DNA of 64,000 nt from Dorea sp. D27 (lineage in GTDB: Bacteria > Bacillota > Clostridia > Lachnospirales > Lachnospiraceae). The notes beneath the pieces were generated by a model. It was not told the origin of the DNA and made no database searches. It saw only the letters and a program-made list of their open reading frames with translations. The DNA is taken from NCBI RefSeq assembly GCF_001185345.1, contig NZ_KQ236744.1, positions 615,432 to 679,431 of the forward strand. Direction: 5' to 3'. A program made the translations under genes and the position numbers. Shown here in pieces: positions 45,837 to 54,316 of this stretch; the stretch's first letter is position 1, and every line of letters begins with the position of its first letter.

Positions 45837-45867
45837 GTTAGCCTACGCTAACCATTACGCAAAAATT
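45837..45867. promoter_or_regulatory. Operator block shared with the ABC operon (copy 2)
   Basis: GTTAGCCTACGCTAAC (45837-45852) and a GCAAAAATT following at fixed spacing match the 41230-41260 block. It lies upstream of the ECF operon and immediately after the TetR gene, the same arrangement as in the exporter locus. Confidence 0.65.
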
Positions 45868-45873
45868 TAAGGT

Positions 45874-46488
45874 TCATTTGAACCTTAAAAGGCCGCTCCA
45901 GCCACAGTTGAAAAAGACTGCCAGTTCATTGACATAGCCAATCGCCCGTTCCCGGCTCATATCATGGGCGACTGTTTCAAAAACAGCGGTAAAATAGGCG
46001 CTTGTGATCATATGGTGAAGGTCACGGTTGACCGTACCCTTCAATTTTCCGAGCCGCCGGAGCTGCTGATAGTAATTCTCCGTCTGATCGACTTCAAGCT
46101 CCACAAGCTCATGAATATAGTTGGCATACCGGGTTCCCTCGGAGCAGCAAATCACCAGTTTGAACGAATCGAAATGATCATAGATGTAATTGATAAAGTA
46201 ATTCAGGTAGCTGGTAGATAAATCTTGGCTCTGTTCCGCTTTATCCTCTGTAACCAATTCATAATGTGCTTGCTGCGCCTGTTTAAACTGAGCGATCAGT
46301 TCGTCGGCCGCCGGAGCTACCAAAGCGTCAAACAATGCTTCCTTACTGTTGTAATAGCCGTAAAAGGCCCCTTTGGTAAAACCGGCTTCTTTGACAATGG
46401 CCCGCAGGGAAGCATCTTTAAAGCCTTTCTCCAAAAACTCCCGCTTTCCAACCTCAAGAATGCGCTTTTGCGTATCAGTCAGCTCCAC
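45874..46488 (-). CDS. TetR-family regulator of the ECF operon
   Basis: A 204-residue protein. Its HTH (RILEVGKREFLEKGFKDASLRAIVKEAGFTKGAFYGYYNSKEALFDALV) is a close relative of the exporter TetR. The start is set at GTG 46488, because AAGGGAG is 8 bases upstream, whereas the first ATG 46506 lies inside the operator and has no site. The C-terminal helices differ from its paralogue, so ligand specificity may differ. Confidence 0.85.
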   Translation of the reverse strand: MELTDTQKRILEVGKREFLEKGFKDASLRAIVKEAGFTKGAFYGYYNSKEALFDALVAPAADELIAQFKQAQQAHYELVTEDKAEQSQDLSTSYLNYFINYIYDHFDSFKLVICCSEGTRYANYIHELVELEVDQTENYYQQLRRLGKLKGTVNRDLHHMITSAYFTAVFETVAHDMSRERAIGYVNELAVFFNCGWSGLLRFK

Positions 46489-46505
46489 GTTTTGTTCTCC
46501 CTTCA

Positions 46506-46533
46506 TATACCATCGGTATATACCATTGGTATA
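46506..46533. promoter_or_regulatory. Two overlapping TATACC-N3-GGTATA palindromes
   Basis: TATACCATCGGTATA (46506-46520) and TATACCATTGGTATA (46519-46533) share two bases and sit at the TetR promoter. They are likely autoregulatory TetR operators. Confidence 0.75.
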
Positions 46534-46599
46534 TTAACATAAGCAGTGTGGTTTGTCAACAAGTTTTGAGCGAGCGTATAGCGCTGGATCGAAAACAAC

Positions 46600-46930
46600 T
46601 TTGAAATTAGCGCTTTAAATATAGAGGATTTGACGAAAATAAATGCCGCGAGAAGTTCACGTTGATCCTGTGGCATTTCATATTATGGCTGCGCTTAACA
46701 AAAACAAGCTCCAAAAAGCATTTCAGCTTACAGAAGGCAAAAGCATTGGGGAATACATTCGGGCATTGCGGATGGAACTCGCTCTGGAACTTCTTGAAAA
46801 AAGCGATATGTCCACTGGCGACATCGCAAAAGCAGTTGGCTATCATGGAGTATCAAATTTCTACCATGTCTTTCAGCAGAGATTTGGAGAAACGCCGCAA
46901 GCAGTCCGAGTATTGCTTCAAAACAATTAG
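46600..46930 (+). pseudogene. AraC-type HTH remnant
   Basis: The frame from 46643 gives LNKNKLQKAFQLTEGKSIGEYIRALRMELALELLEKSDMSTGDIAKAVGYHGVSNFYHVFQQRFGETPQAVR. This is most of the tandem helix-turn-helix of AraC regulators, without the ligand domain and without a normal first HTH start (the lead-in PREVHVDPVAFHIMAA is degenerate). Native orientation is opposite to the TetR gene. Confidence 0.7.
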
Positions 46931-46976
46931 AAATTCAGTTATATTCATAGGCTGTTTTCACAGATTGGCAAGCAAT

Positions 46977-47095
46977 GCAAATATGTACATATTTGCGATT
47001 TTGGCGGGGAACAACCCCGCCAAAACGCTTGTTGAGGGATACCCCCCAAGCCCCCAAGATCGCCCCCTTCGGTGACGGCTGCGCGTCCTACGGAC
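46977..47095. other. Perfect 20-bp palindrome and C-rich element-end-like block
   Basis: GCAAATATGTACATATTTGC (46977-46996) is a perfect palindrome. It is followed by AACCCCGCC, TTGAGGGATACCCCCC, AAGCCCCCAAG, CGCCCCCTTCGG and a GCGTCC/GGACGC stem (47087-47099). Such C-rich tracts occur near mobilization regions of Firmicutes elements. It may be the edge or oriT remnant of element C. Confidence 0.4.
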
Positions 47096-47120
47096 GCTGA
47101 AAAATTTTAAGAAGCAAAAG

Positions 47121-47170
47121 AAAACCTCTATGCAAATGGTTCGTCCATTCACATAGAGGTTTCTTATTTC
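47121..47170. terminator. Bidirectional terminator
   Basis: GAAAACCTCTATG pairs with CATAGAGGTTTC, with an internal CAAATGG/CCATT pair and TTCG loop. It separates the mobile region from the surface-protein gene. Confidence 0.85.
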
Positions 47171-47226
47171 CCGTTCACTTGGCATAGGTTAGTATTTTCG
47201 CAATACTTCTTTATGCTTCTCTGCTA

Positions 47227-48936
47227 TTACGGAAGGAACCTTTTTAACACGGCCGACGCGGCAAGAAGCAGGAAGCTCCAGAGAAGCGGGCGTCCTTCGT
47301 CCCCCGTCTGGGCTGCCTTTCCGGCGCCGAATGCAGGCTTCCCGCTGACGCCGTCTTCCGTCCCGGGTGCGCCGGCATCTCCCGTCTTTTCAAATGTGAC
47401 GGTCAGGGAATGGTCTTCTTTTACATCACGGAACATATATGCGTTGTTTTCTACAGACACAGATATACCGTCAGCTTCTGCGGAGGCGACCTTCCATCCT
47501 TCGTCTGGGATGACCTGTATCCTCGCGTCGGTGCCCCGGAGGACTTTGCCGGCGCCTTTAACTGTGCCGCCCTCACTGCCGGATGCAAAGATGGTATGGG
47601 TGATCTCTCCGATATCGATACCGAACCAATAGCCATCCTCTCGGTCCGAACCGTCTTCAAAGGCCAGTGCGTAACGGATGCGGGCTTCGTTTAGCTCTTG
47701 TCCGGCAAGAGGCGTGCCGGCGGCGTCCACAATCTGAAGCTGCAAGCCACGTGGGGGCTGAGAGGTGTATATCCATCCGTTTGTACAGACGGGGGGCGTG
47801 GACGGGACTCCGAATACCTGCATAGACGTGCAGCCCTCGAGCATATCCTGCCCCATTTTCTGTAAATCCGGAAACATGGCGGTTTCCAGTGCAGTGCAGT
47901 TCCTGAACGCATTGCCGCCAATTTCATTTACCCCATATACTACCACTTCTTTCAGCGTGCTGTCGCCCCAGAAACAGTCAGCCGGTATGCCGGCGGCGTG
48001 GGACACGCTCTGGCCAATCAGCAGATGTTCCAGATGGGACAGAGGATTGCCTGCTCCGGTATTATCTTTGTCGGAGGAAAGGAATCTCCAGTCTTCTCCG
48101 GTTACGCGTCCTTCGGTAATCTCCAGATGAGTGACGTCCGCGGCATTCACTTTCGACCGCCGGATAAGATCTTGTATGCTTTCGGCATCGATATCCGCGC
48201 TTCCGTTTACTTTTCCTGATATTGTCCTGTCTGCGACCGTACACGTATTATATCTGCCTTCCGTGCCGGCCTTATCTATCTTGCCGTTCGGAAGAATCAG
48301 CGAACTCCCCGCGTCCGGGTCAATGGCGCTCCCGGTACTTTTGACGATGCCGGAATGAAAGTAAATGGTGCCGTAGTTAGCGATACCTGCCATTCGTTCA
48401 CCGGAGATAAGGCTGTTTCCGTTCAGATACAGGATTCCGGAAGTCTGGTTGGAGATGCCGAAATATAAGCTTGCCGTAATGGTACTGTCGGTGACGGTAG
48501 TAGTTCCATGATTGTCCAGGACCATAGAACCTCCGTCCAGCTTCGTCCCGTTAAGGGCGCAGGTGCCTCCGGCACTTACCTGGATACAGCCGGCGGGCTG
48601 CCCCGCCTCATTTATGACGGTGCCTCCGTTGACGGTCAGTTTTCCCAAGCATTCCAGCGCATACATAGAGGTGGTGCGGAGCTGATAGCCATTCATTTGG
48701 ATGGTGATGTCCTTGCCGGAACCGATAGAGATCGTAGACGTAAATATGTTTCCGCCCAGATTGACGGTTAGAGGTGAGGAGGCATTCTGGATTGCATTTT
48801 TCAGCTCGGCGGCACTTGTCACGGTTATAGTGCCTTCCGCATGTACCGGGATACATGTGTAGAGGATTGCAGCCAGCATGCAGGCTGTGGCTCCTATAAT
48901 CACAACTGCTTTTCTCATTAGAACTTTTTGTCTCAT
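47227..48936 (-). CDS. Secreted wall-anchored beta-helix/LRR surface protein
   Basis: A 569-residue protein. It has an N-terminal signal peptide (AVVIIGATACMLAAILYTCIPVHAEG) and a pectate-lyase-like beta-helix (about residues 40-230: repeated ITVNGG/LDGGS/GISNQTSG turns). A BspA-type leucine-rich segment covers about 265-370 (LEHLLIGQSVSHAAGIPADCFWGDSTLKEVVVYGVNEIGGNAF), followed by a Big/InlB-like region. A sortase-like end has AAQTGDE, a hydrophobic helix and KRF. The motif departs from LPxTG. It may bind host glycans or act as an adhesin. Confidence 0.8.
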   Translation of the reverse strand: MRQKVLMRKAVVIIGATACMLAAILYTCIPVHAEGTITVTSAAELKNAIQNASSPLTVNLGGNIFTSTISIGSGKDITIQMNGYQLRTTSMYALECLGKLTVNGGTVINEAGQPAGCIQVSAGGTCALNGTKLDGGSMVLDNHGTTTVTDSTITASLYFGISNQTSGILYLNGNSLISGERMAGIANYGTIYFHSGIVKSTGSAIDPDAGSSLILPNGKIDKAGTEGRYNTCTVADRTISGKVNGSADIDAESIQDLIRRSKVNAADVTHLEITEGRVTGEDWRFLSSDKDNTGAGNPLSHLEHLLIGQSVSHAAGIPADCFWGDSTLKEVVVYGVNEIGGNAFRNCTALETAMFPDLQKMGQDMLEGCTSMQVFGVPSTPPVCTNGWIYTSQPPRGLQLQIVDAAGTPLAGQELNEARIRYALAFEDGSDREDGYWFGIDIGEITHTIFASGSEGGTVKGAGKVLRGTDARIQVIPDEGWKVASAEADGISVSVENNAYMFRDVKEDHSLTVTFEKTGDAGAPGTEDGVSGKPAFGAGKAAQTGDEGRPLLWSFLLLAASAVLKRFLP

Positions 48937-49170
48937 TTTGTTTCTACCTTACCCTTTCTATAACGTCCGCGCTTACCGATGATGCCATCTCAAAGGCATA
49001 GCGCGCATTTGCATCAGCATAGATGATATTATAGATGAATGAAGGCAGCATTTGCCGGCAATAGCCTTATGGACATTCTTTTTCACTTAATTGGCAGCCA
49101 TTATCATCTGGGAAACAAAGCTGTTTTCATTTATAATAAGTTTAAGACAAGTTTTCAGGGGTGGAAGATT

Positions 49171-49911
49171 ATGGTATCGATTGCTGTATGTGAAGATGAC
49201 AATAAAGAACTTGAGCAGATATGTGCCCGTATAAGTAGATATATGGAGAGGCATCCGGATATGGATATTGCTTTGCACCCCTTTCATACCGGTGTGGAAC
49301 TTCTGGAAGAGATGGAAAAGGGCGGGAAGTTTAACATCTGCATTCTGGATATTCTGATGCCCGGGATGGATGGAATTGAGCTTGGCACGGCTATACGGAA
49401 GGAGGACCGCCTGGCTGTTATCATCTATCTGACATCGTCGCCAGATTATGCGCTGGAATCCTACCGGGTCAGGGCAATGGACTACATTCTCAAACCATGC
49501 CGCGAAGGCGGGCTGTGTGCGCTGATTGATGAGGTGTGCCAGAAGCTGGAAGCAGACAATCAGTGCCGTTTTATCGTGCACGTGCCGGAAGGAATAGAAG
49601 CCATTCCCCATCCGAGACTTACGTGCGTGGAGTATTACGGGCACCGCCTGTACTGCCATCTGGTGGACCGGACGACGGTTGAGAGCGTCCTTTACCGGCA
49701 GCCGTTTTCTTACATTACGGCACCGCTGATGGCCGATATCCGGTTTGTACAGATATCGGCGTCCCATATCATCAATATGCAGCACGTACAGAAGGTGGGA
49801 AGAAACACGTTTACGCTGAGCGATGGTGAAGTGTTGACGATTACGAGGAAATATGCGGAAGCGAAAAGGAAGTATATAGATTACATACTGGAACGGAGGC
49901 AGGGCATATGA
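49171..49911 (+). CDS. LytTR-family response regulator
   Basis: A 246-residue protein from ATG 49171 after GGAAGATT. The receiver domain has acidic D9/D10, phosphoacceptor D60 (CILDILMPGMDG) and Lys about residue 110 (ILKPCREGG). The C-terminal LytTR DNA-binding domain covers about residues 145-240 (KVGRNTFTLSDGEVLTITRKYAEAKRKYIDYIL). It overlaps the kinase gene by ATGA. The adjacent wall protein or another cell-surface trait may be its target. Pairs like this often respond to peptides. Confidence 0.87.
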   Translation: MVSIAVCEDDNKELEQICARISRYMERHPDMDIALHPFHTGVELLEEMEKGGKFNICILDILMPGMDGIELGTAIRKEDRLAVIIYLTSSPDYALESYRVRAMDYILKPCREGGLCALIDEVCQKLEADNQCRFIVHVPEGIEAIPHPRLTCVEYYGHRLYCHLVDRTTVESVLYRQPFSYITAPLMADIRFVQISASHIINMQHVQKVGRNTFTLSDGEVLTITRKYAEAKRKYIDYILERRQGI

Positions 49912-51209
49912 GCCGGATCGTAATTTATGAAAATATACTGCGCATGCTGATTACCAGTGCCTTTCCGATTGCACTCGTTTTTGAGATGTCGCGATTTCGC
50001 AGCCGGCGCAAGGCACGTGCCGCTATGACGGCGGTTTTTCTTGCCGCCGGGTCTGTCAATGTCGTATTGTTCCTCTTGGCGGGGCATGAACGGATGAAGC
50101 AGCTGTATGCGGTCATCCTGTTTGTGCCTTGCATACTGTATCTGCTTGCCGCGTCTAAAGACTGGCTCTCCCAGCATCTGTTCAACTTTTTTACTGCGGT
50201 GAATGCAGTTTATTTTGTATCCATATTATCTCACTTCATCACAGGGGGAGAGCTGAAGGAAGGAAACGGGGCCGTCTGGCAGGACGCGGTCGTGAGGGGG
50301 CTTCTGTCCCTGCTGATCTTATTCTTGTTCGCGCGCTATCTGCGGTCGCCGTACCAGTTTCTGGCGGCAAATATGAAAAAGGGGAGCTGGAGAGTATTTG
50401 CGGTGATTCCGTTCTGCTTTTTTGCTCTTGTTATGTTTCTCGGCCTGTATCCCCATGTGCGGACAGATAATCTGCCGGCGGTCACATTTCTCTATGTCAT
50501 CTTATGCTTCGTATACTATATCATTTACCAGGTGTATCGTAGTACATACGAGCTCCTGACCCTCCAACGCAATGCCGAGCTTCTGGAGTCGCAGTCTCTG
50601 GCGCTGATGAAGCAGATTGAGGCGGTCAGGACGAATGAACGGGAACTTGCCGTATACCGCCATGACATGAGGCATTACCTGTCGAATATTATAGTGCAGC
50701 TTAGGGAGGGGAAGACGAAGGAGGCTCTTGAAGTCTTAAAAGGACGGTTTGATGAGCTGGACCGGCCCCTGCACTTGTCAGCTTACTGTAAGAACCCGAT
50801 TGTGAACGCTACCCTGGCCCTGTATCTTAAGCGGGCAGAAGAAGCGGGCATTCAAGTGTCGGTAGACTGCGATATCCCGGAAGTTCTCCCTGTAGATTCT
50901 GCCGAACTCGCCATCGTACTCGCCAATGCTGTTGAAAATGCTGTCCACGCGTGCGCCAAGAGGCCTGAAGATGCCCGGAAGCAGATTAAGGTACGTTGTG
51001 TAAGCCGTCCTCAGATGATAGTGGAAGTGGTGAATACTTATGACGGGACGGTCGACTTTGACGAAAACAGCCTGCCCAGGGCGGAAGACGACGGCCATGG
51101 CACGGGAACTCAGAGCATCCTGGCATTTGCCCGCAAATACAACGCCTTCCTCAGCTATAAGACGGAAGGAGATATGTTCTATATGCGCGTGCTTGTCAAT
51201 TATGACTGA
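49908..51209 (+). CDS. GHKL (AgrC-type) sensor histidine kinase
   Basis: A 433-residue protein with six or so N-terminal transmembrane helices (about residues 5-210). The phosphoacceptor region is AVYRHDMRHYLSNIIVQL at about residue 245, and the ATPase N box is NAVENAVHACAKR with G box DGHGTGTQSILAFA. It lacks an extracellular sensor domain, as expected for peptide-sensing AgrC-like kinases. It is coupled to the LytTR gene. Its stop is one base from the end of the convergent deoR-like gene. Confidence 0.87.
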   Translation: MSRIVIYENILRMLITSAFPIALVFEMSRFRSRRKARAAMTAVFLAAGSVNVVLFLLAGHERMKQLYAVILFVPCILYLLAASKDWLSQHLFNFFTAVNAVYFVSILSHFITGGELKEGNGAVWQDAVVRGLLSLLILFLFARYLRSPYQFLAANMKKGSWRVFAVIPFCFFALVMFLGLYPHVRTDNLPAVTFLYVILCFVYYIIYQVYRSTYELLTLQRNAELLESQSLALMKQIEAVRTNERELAVYRHDMRHYLSNIIVQLREGKTKEALEVLKGRFDELDRPLHLSAYCKNPIVNATLALYLKRAEEAGIQVSVDCDIPEVLPVDSAELAIVLANAVENAVHACAKRPEDARKQIKVRCVSRPQMIVEVVNTYDGTVDFDENSLPRAEDDGHGTGTQSILAFARKYNAFLSYKTEGDMFYMRVLVNYD

Positions 51210-51210
51210 C

Positions 51211-52005
51211 TTACATTTTATTATAGTGATGCTCTATGGCGGCGGTCTCGGGATTGACGATGATTACTTCTTTCTTGAGTCCGACCGCTTTTTTGATCAG
51301 TTCGGTGGACGTCTTGTTGTCTGTAATGATTGCATCAATCTGGTTCAGCGGGATGGAATTGCACAGCGATACGTGCTCTGCCTTCGTGTGGTCGATGAGG
51401 AGCACGGTTTTCCGCGCGATGGACACGAGGGCCTTTTTGGTTGCCACAAGAGGGTAGGTATGCTCGAACGCTCCGCCCGGAATACGGAAAGCCCGGGCAG
51501 ATATGAACGCCACGTCTGCAGGATGCTGAGCCAGAAGTTCCGGTGATTCTGTCATGATGGATTTCGTCCTGTGGTACAGCATTCCTCCGACGACATAAGT
51601 CTGTATATTTTCCTTTTCTGACAGTGCTACCGCGGTCATCAGATTAGAGGTGATGACGGACAGGGGAATGCTGTCCGGCAGAAAACGGGATACGGTGTGG
51701 GCCGTAGTCCCGGAGTCGATGCAGATGACGCTGTACGGATGTACAAACTGCAGGGCGGCTTTTGCGATAGCTTCTTTTTCATACTGCTGTTCATCTATCT
51801 GTTCGATAAAATAATTCGGTTTGGCCGCCTTTACAAGGAATGCACACCCGTGTTTTCTTTGTAGGAGGCTCATCTCCTCCAACTCATTCAGGTCTCTGCG
51901 AATCGTCATCTCGCTGCAGGCGAGTTCTTCCGACAGCTCTTTTGGAGTACATACCATCTGATTTTCCAACAATTCTATAATACGGGCATGGCGTTCCTTT
52001 TTCAT
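51211..52005 (-). CDS. DeoR-family transcriptional regulator
   Basis: A 264-residue protein. An N-terminal DeoR HTH (RIIELLENQMVCTPKELSEELACSEMTIRRDLNELEEMSLLQRKHGCA) is followed by the DeoR sensor domain with IDSGTTAHTVSRFLP, VIT(S/N)L and GG-YHRTKS motifs that bind a phosphorylated sugar. It is divergent from the catabolic operon at 52256, so it is the likely repressor, responding to a phospho-intermediate made by the FGGY or Dha kinase. Confidence 0.9.
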   Translation of the reverse strand: MKKERHARIIELLENQMVCTPKELSEELACSEMTIRRDLNELEEMSLLQRKHGCAFLVKAAKPNYFIEQIDEQQYEKEAIAKAALQFVHPYSVICIDSGTTAHTVSRFLPDSIPLSVITSNLMTAVALSEKENIQTYVVGGMLYHRTKSIMTESPELLAQHPADVAFISARAFRIPGGAFEHTYPLVATKKALVSIARKTVLLIDHTKAEHVSLCNSIPLNQIDAIITDNKTSTELIKKAVGLKKEVIIVNPETAAIEHHYNKM

Positions 52006-52152
52006 TTTGGGGCTCCTTTCGGCATCATATTTATGTTTATTCTATAACATATTTTTCTGTTTTACAACTGATGCAGAACTGCATTATGTTTATAAACGAA
52101 CAATAATAAGGCAATAATGTTTTGATTCAAACATCATAAGGCGGCTGAAATG

Positions 52153-52205
52153 TTGCTTATGTCACTTTTTAAAAATATAATGAACGTAGAATTTAACATG
52201 TTAAA
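52153..52205 (+). promoter_or_regulatory. Promoter and dyad operator of the catabolic operon
   Basis: TTGCTT (52153-52158), a 17-bp spacer and TATAAT (52176-52181) precede TTTAACATGTTAAA (52192-52205), a perfect palindrome near the expected transcript start. It is a plausible DeoR operator. TATGTTTAT-like AT-rich repeats lie further upstream (52030-52100). Confidence 0.72.
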
Positions 52206-52255
52206 TACATTTCTATATTTCCATTTGATTTTAACAATGACAAGGAGAGTGCGTT

Positions 52256-53239
52256 ATGCAGAAAATGCCTGAGAGAGAACGGGCGGTCGGTATGTATAGG
52301 GATATGTACCTGATACGCCAGTACGAGGAAACGATATATTATCTGTTCCTGGAAGGAATCATGCCGGGAACGATTCATCAGTCCCACGGACAGGAAGCCT
52401 GCGCGGTGGGGATGATATACGACCTGAGGAAAGAAGATTACATATTGACGACCCACAGGCCGGCAGGACATGATCTTGCCAAAGGAGTGAGCTTGCGTTC
52501 CATGATGTGTGAGATGTTCGGCAAAGCAGAAGGGTGCTGCAAAGGAAAAGGCGGCGCCATGCACACGGGAGACATATCTGTCGGGGCTGTCACGGCCAAT
52601 GCCATCGTAGGAGGGAACCTGCCGATAGCGGCGGGAATCGCGCTTCGGTGCAAGATGATGAAGACAGATAATGTGGCGGTCTGCTTCTTCGGAGACGGGG
52701 CAAGCAATGAGGGTGCTTTCCATGAAGCGCTCAATGCGGCGGCAGTATGGAAGCTGCCGGTAGTCTATGTGTGCGAGAACAATCTTTATTCTGCGACCAC
52801 GTCTATCAAGATGACGTGCCTCCTTGAGAATGTGGCTGCAGACAGGGGGACGGCTTATGGAATACCGTCTGAGGTCGTGGACGGCAATGACGTGCTGGCG
52901 GTGAACGAAGCGGCGTCAAGGGCGATAGAGAGGGCGAGAAAAGGAGAAGGGCCGACGATTCTGGAGCTGAAGACGTACCGCATCGGCGGGCACTCGAGAA
53001 ACGATGCATGCGGCTATCGCCCGGAGGAGGAAGAGAAAGAATGGTTTTCCAGAGACCCGGTACATTCTTTCAGGAAGCGTCTGCTCGAGGAGCATATCGT
53101 CAGTGAGGAAGATCTGGTCCGGCTGGAAGAAGAGACAGAGGCTGAGATAGAGGCGGAAGTAGAATATGCCAAGAACAGCAAGGATCCGGAACCGGAATCT
53201 GCGCTTTCGGATGTATACTGGGAAGGAGGAAATGCATAA
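52256..53239 (+). CDS. Thiamine-diphosphate dehydrogenase E1 alpha (AcoA/PdhA-type)
   Basis: A 327-residue subunit that decarboxylates or cleaves a 2-oxo/acetoin-type substrate. The thiamine-diphosphate/Mg motif CFFGDGASNEGAFHEALNAAAVWKLPVVYVCENNLYS is at about residues 142-178, and HQSHGQEA is typical of the family. The ATG 52256 follows AAGGAGAGTGCGTT. It overlaps E1 beta by one base (TAATGG). It is shorter than Gram-positive PDH E1 alpha and closer in layout to AcoA-type subunits, but the substrate is not proven. Confidence 0.88.
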   Translation: MQKMPERERAVGMYRDMYLIRQYEETIYYLFLEGIMPGTIHQSHGQEACAVGMIYDLRKEDYILTTHRPAGHDLAKGVSLRSMMCEMFGKAEGCCKGKGGAMHTGDISVGAVTANAIVGGNLPIAAGIALRCKMMKTDNVAVCFFGDGASNEGAFHEALNAAAVWKLPVVYVCENNLYSATTSIKMTCLLENVAADRGTAYGIPSEVVDGNDVLAVNEAASRAIERARKGEGPTILELKTYRIGGHSRNDACGYRPEEEEKEWFSRDPVHSFRKRLLEEHIVSEEDLVRLEEETEAEIEAEVEYAKNSKDPEPESALSDVYWEGGNA

Positions 53240-54252
53240 TGGCTGAGATGTCCATAGCGGATGCCTTAAAACAGGCGATCCGGGAAGAGATGAGAAGGGA
53301 CGGCACCGTCTTCTGCCTTGGAGAAGACGTAGATATAGAAGGAGGGATGGGCGGAGCGTTCACCGTTACGAAAGGACTTCTGGAGGAATTTGGACCGGAG
53401 CGGGTCATCAACACGCCCATTGCCGAGATACTCATATCAGGAGTATGCGTGGGAGCCGGAATAACCGGCATGCGCCCGGTGGCAGATCTCCAGTACGGAG
53501 ATTTCCTGTTCTGCATGATGGATCAGCTTGTGAACCAGGCCGCGAAGATGTGCTATATGTCTGGAGGAACGGTCCATGTACCGATGGTTATGAGAGCGCC
53601 TTGTGGGGCGACAAACAGAGGCGCGCAGCATGCACAGAGCCTGGAGAGCTACTTTACACATGTGCCGGGTCTGAAAGTGATATGTCCGTCCACGCCTTAC
53701 GACGCCAAAGGCATGATGAAGCAGGCCATCCGGGATGACAATCCTGTGCTTGTTTTTGAGCATAAGCTGCTGTACGGAGGGGCGAGAAAAGAAAAGGATG
53801 CCATCAAGACGTCCGGGGAAGTACCGGCAGAGGACTACACGGTAGAATTCGGCAAGGCGGCCGTTCGAAGAGAGGGCAGCGACGTGACGATTGTCGCGAA
53901 CCTGCTTATGAGCTACCGGGCACAGGAGGCTGCCAGGAAGCTGGAGGAAGAAGGAATCAGCTGTGAAGTAATCGATCCAAGGACACTTGTGCCGTTCGAC
54001 TATGAGACTGTGGCGGCATCGCTTAAGAAGACGGGCCGGCTTCTCATTGTCCATGAGGACCACAAGAATAACGGATGGGGGGCACAGGTTGCGGCTCATA
54101 TTGCTGAAAACAATATCTTTGACCTGGATGCACCCATAAGGATAGTGGCAGCATACGATACGCCGGTGCCGTTTGCTTATCCTATGGAGAACTTCGTGAT
54201 TCCGGATACGAGGCGGATTGCAGACGCAGCCCGGGAATTGGTTCAAGCGTGA
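53239..54252 (+). CDS. Thiamine-diphosphate dehydrogenase E1 beta (AcoB/PdhB-type)
   Basis: A 337-residue partner of E1 alpha. The N-terminal half has the thiamine-diphosphate site, LGEDVDIEGGMGGAFTVTKGLLEEFGPERVINTPIAE. The transketolase C-terminal domain has CEVIDPRTLVPFDYETVAASLKKTGRLLIVHED. It stops 64 bp before the aldolase-like gene, without a terminator. Confidence 0.9.
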   Translation: MAEMSIADALKQAIREEMRRDGTVFCLGEDVDIEGGMGGAFTVTKGLLEEFGPERVINTPIAEILISGVCVGAGITGMRPVADLQYGDFLFCMMDQLVNQAAKMCYMSGGTVHVPMVMRAPCGATNRGAQHAQSLESYFTHVPGLKVICPSTPYDAKGMMKQAIRDDNPVLVFEHKLLYGGARKEKDAIKTSGEVPAEDYTVEFGKAAVRREGSDVTIVANLLMSYRAQEAARKLEEEGISCEVIDPRTLVPFDYETVAASLKKTGRLLIVHEDHKNNGWGAQVAAHIAENNIFDLDAPIRIVAAYDTPVPFAYPMENFVIPDTRRIADAARELVQA

Positions 54253-54316
54253 GCGTGTCCGGACACTTGCAGCATATGAACAAACATAATCTAGAGTTTA
54301 AAAGGAGAACAAAATT

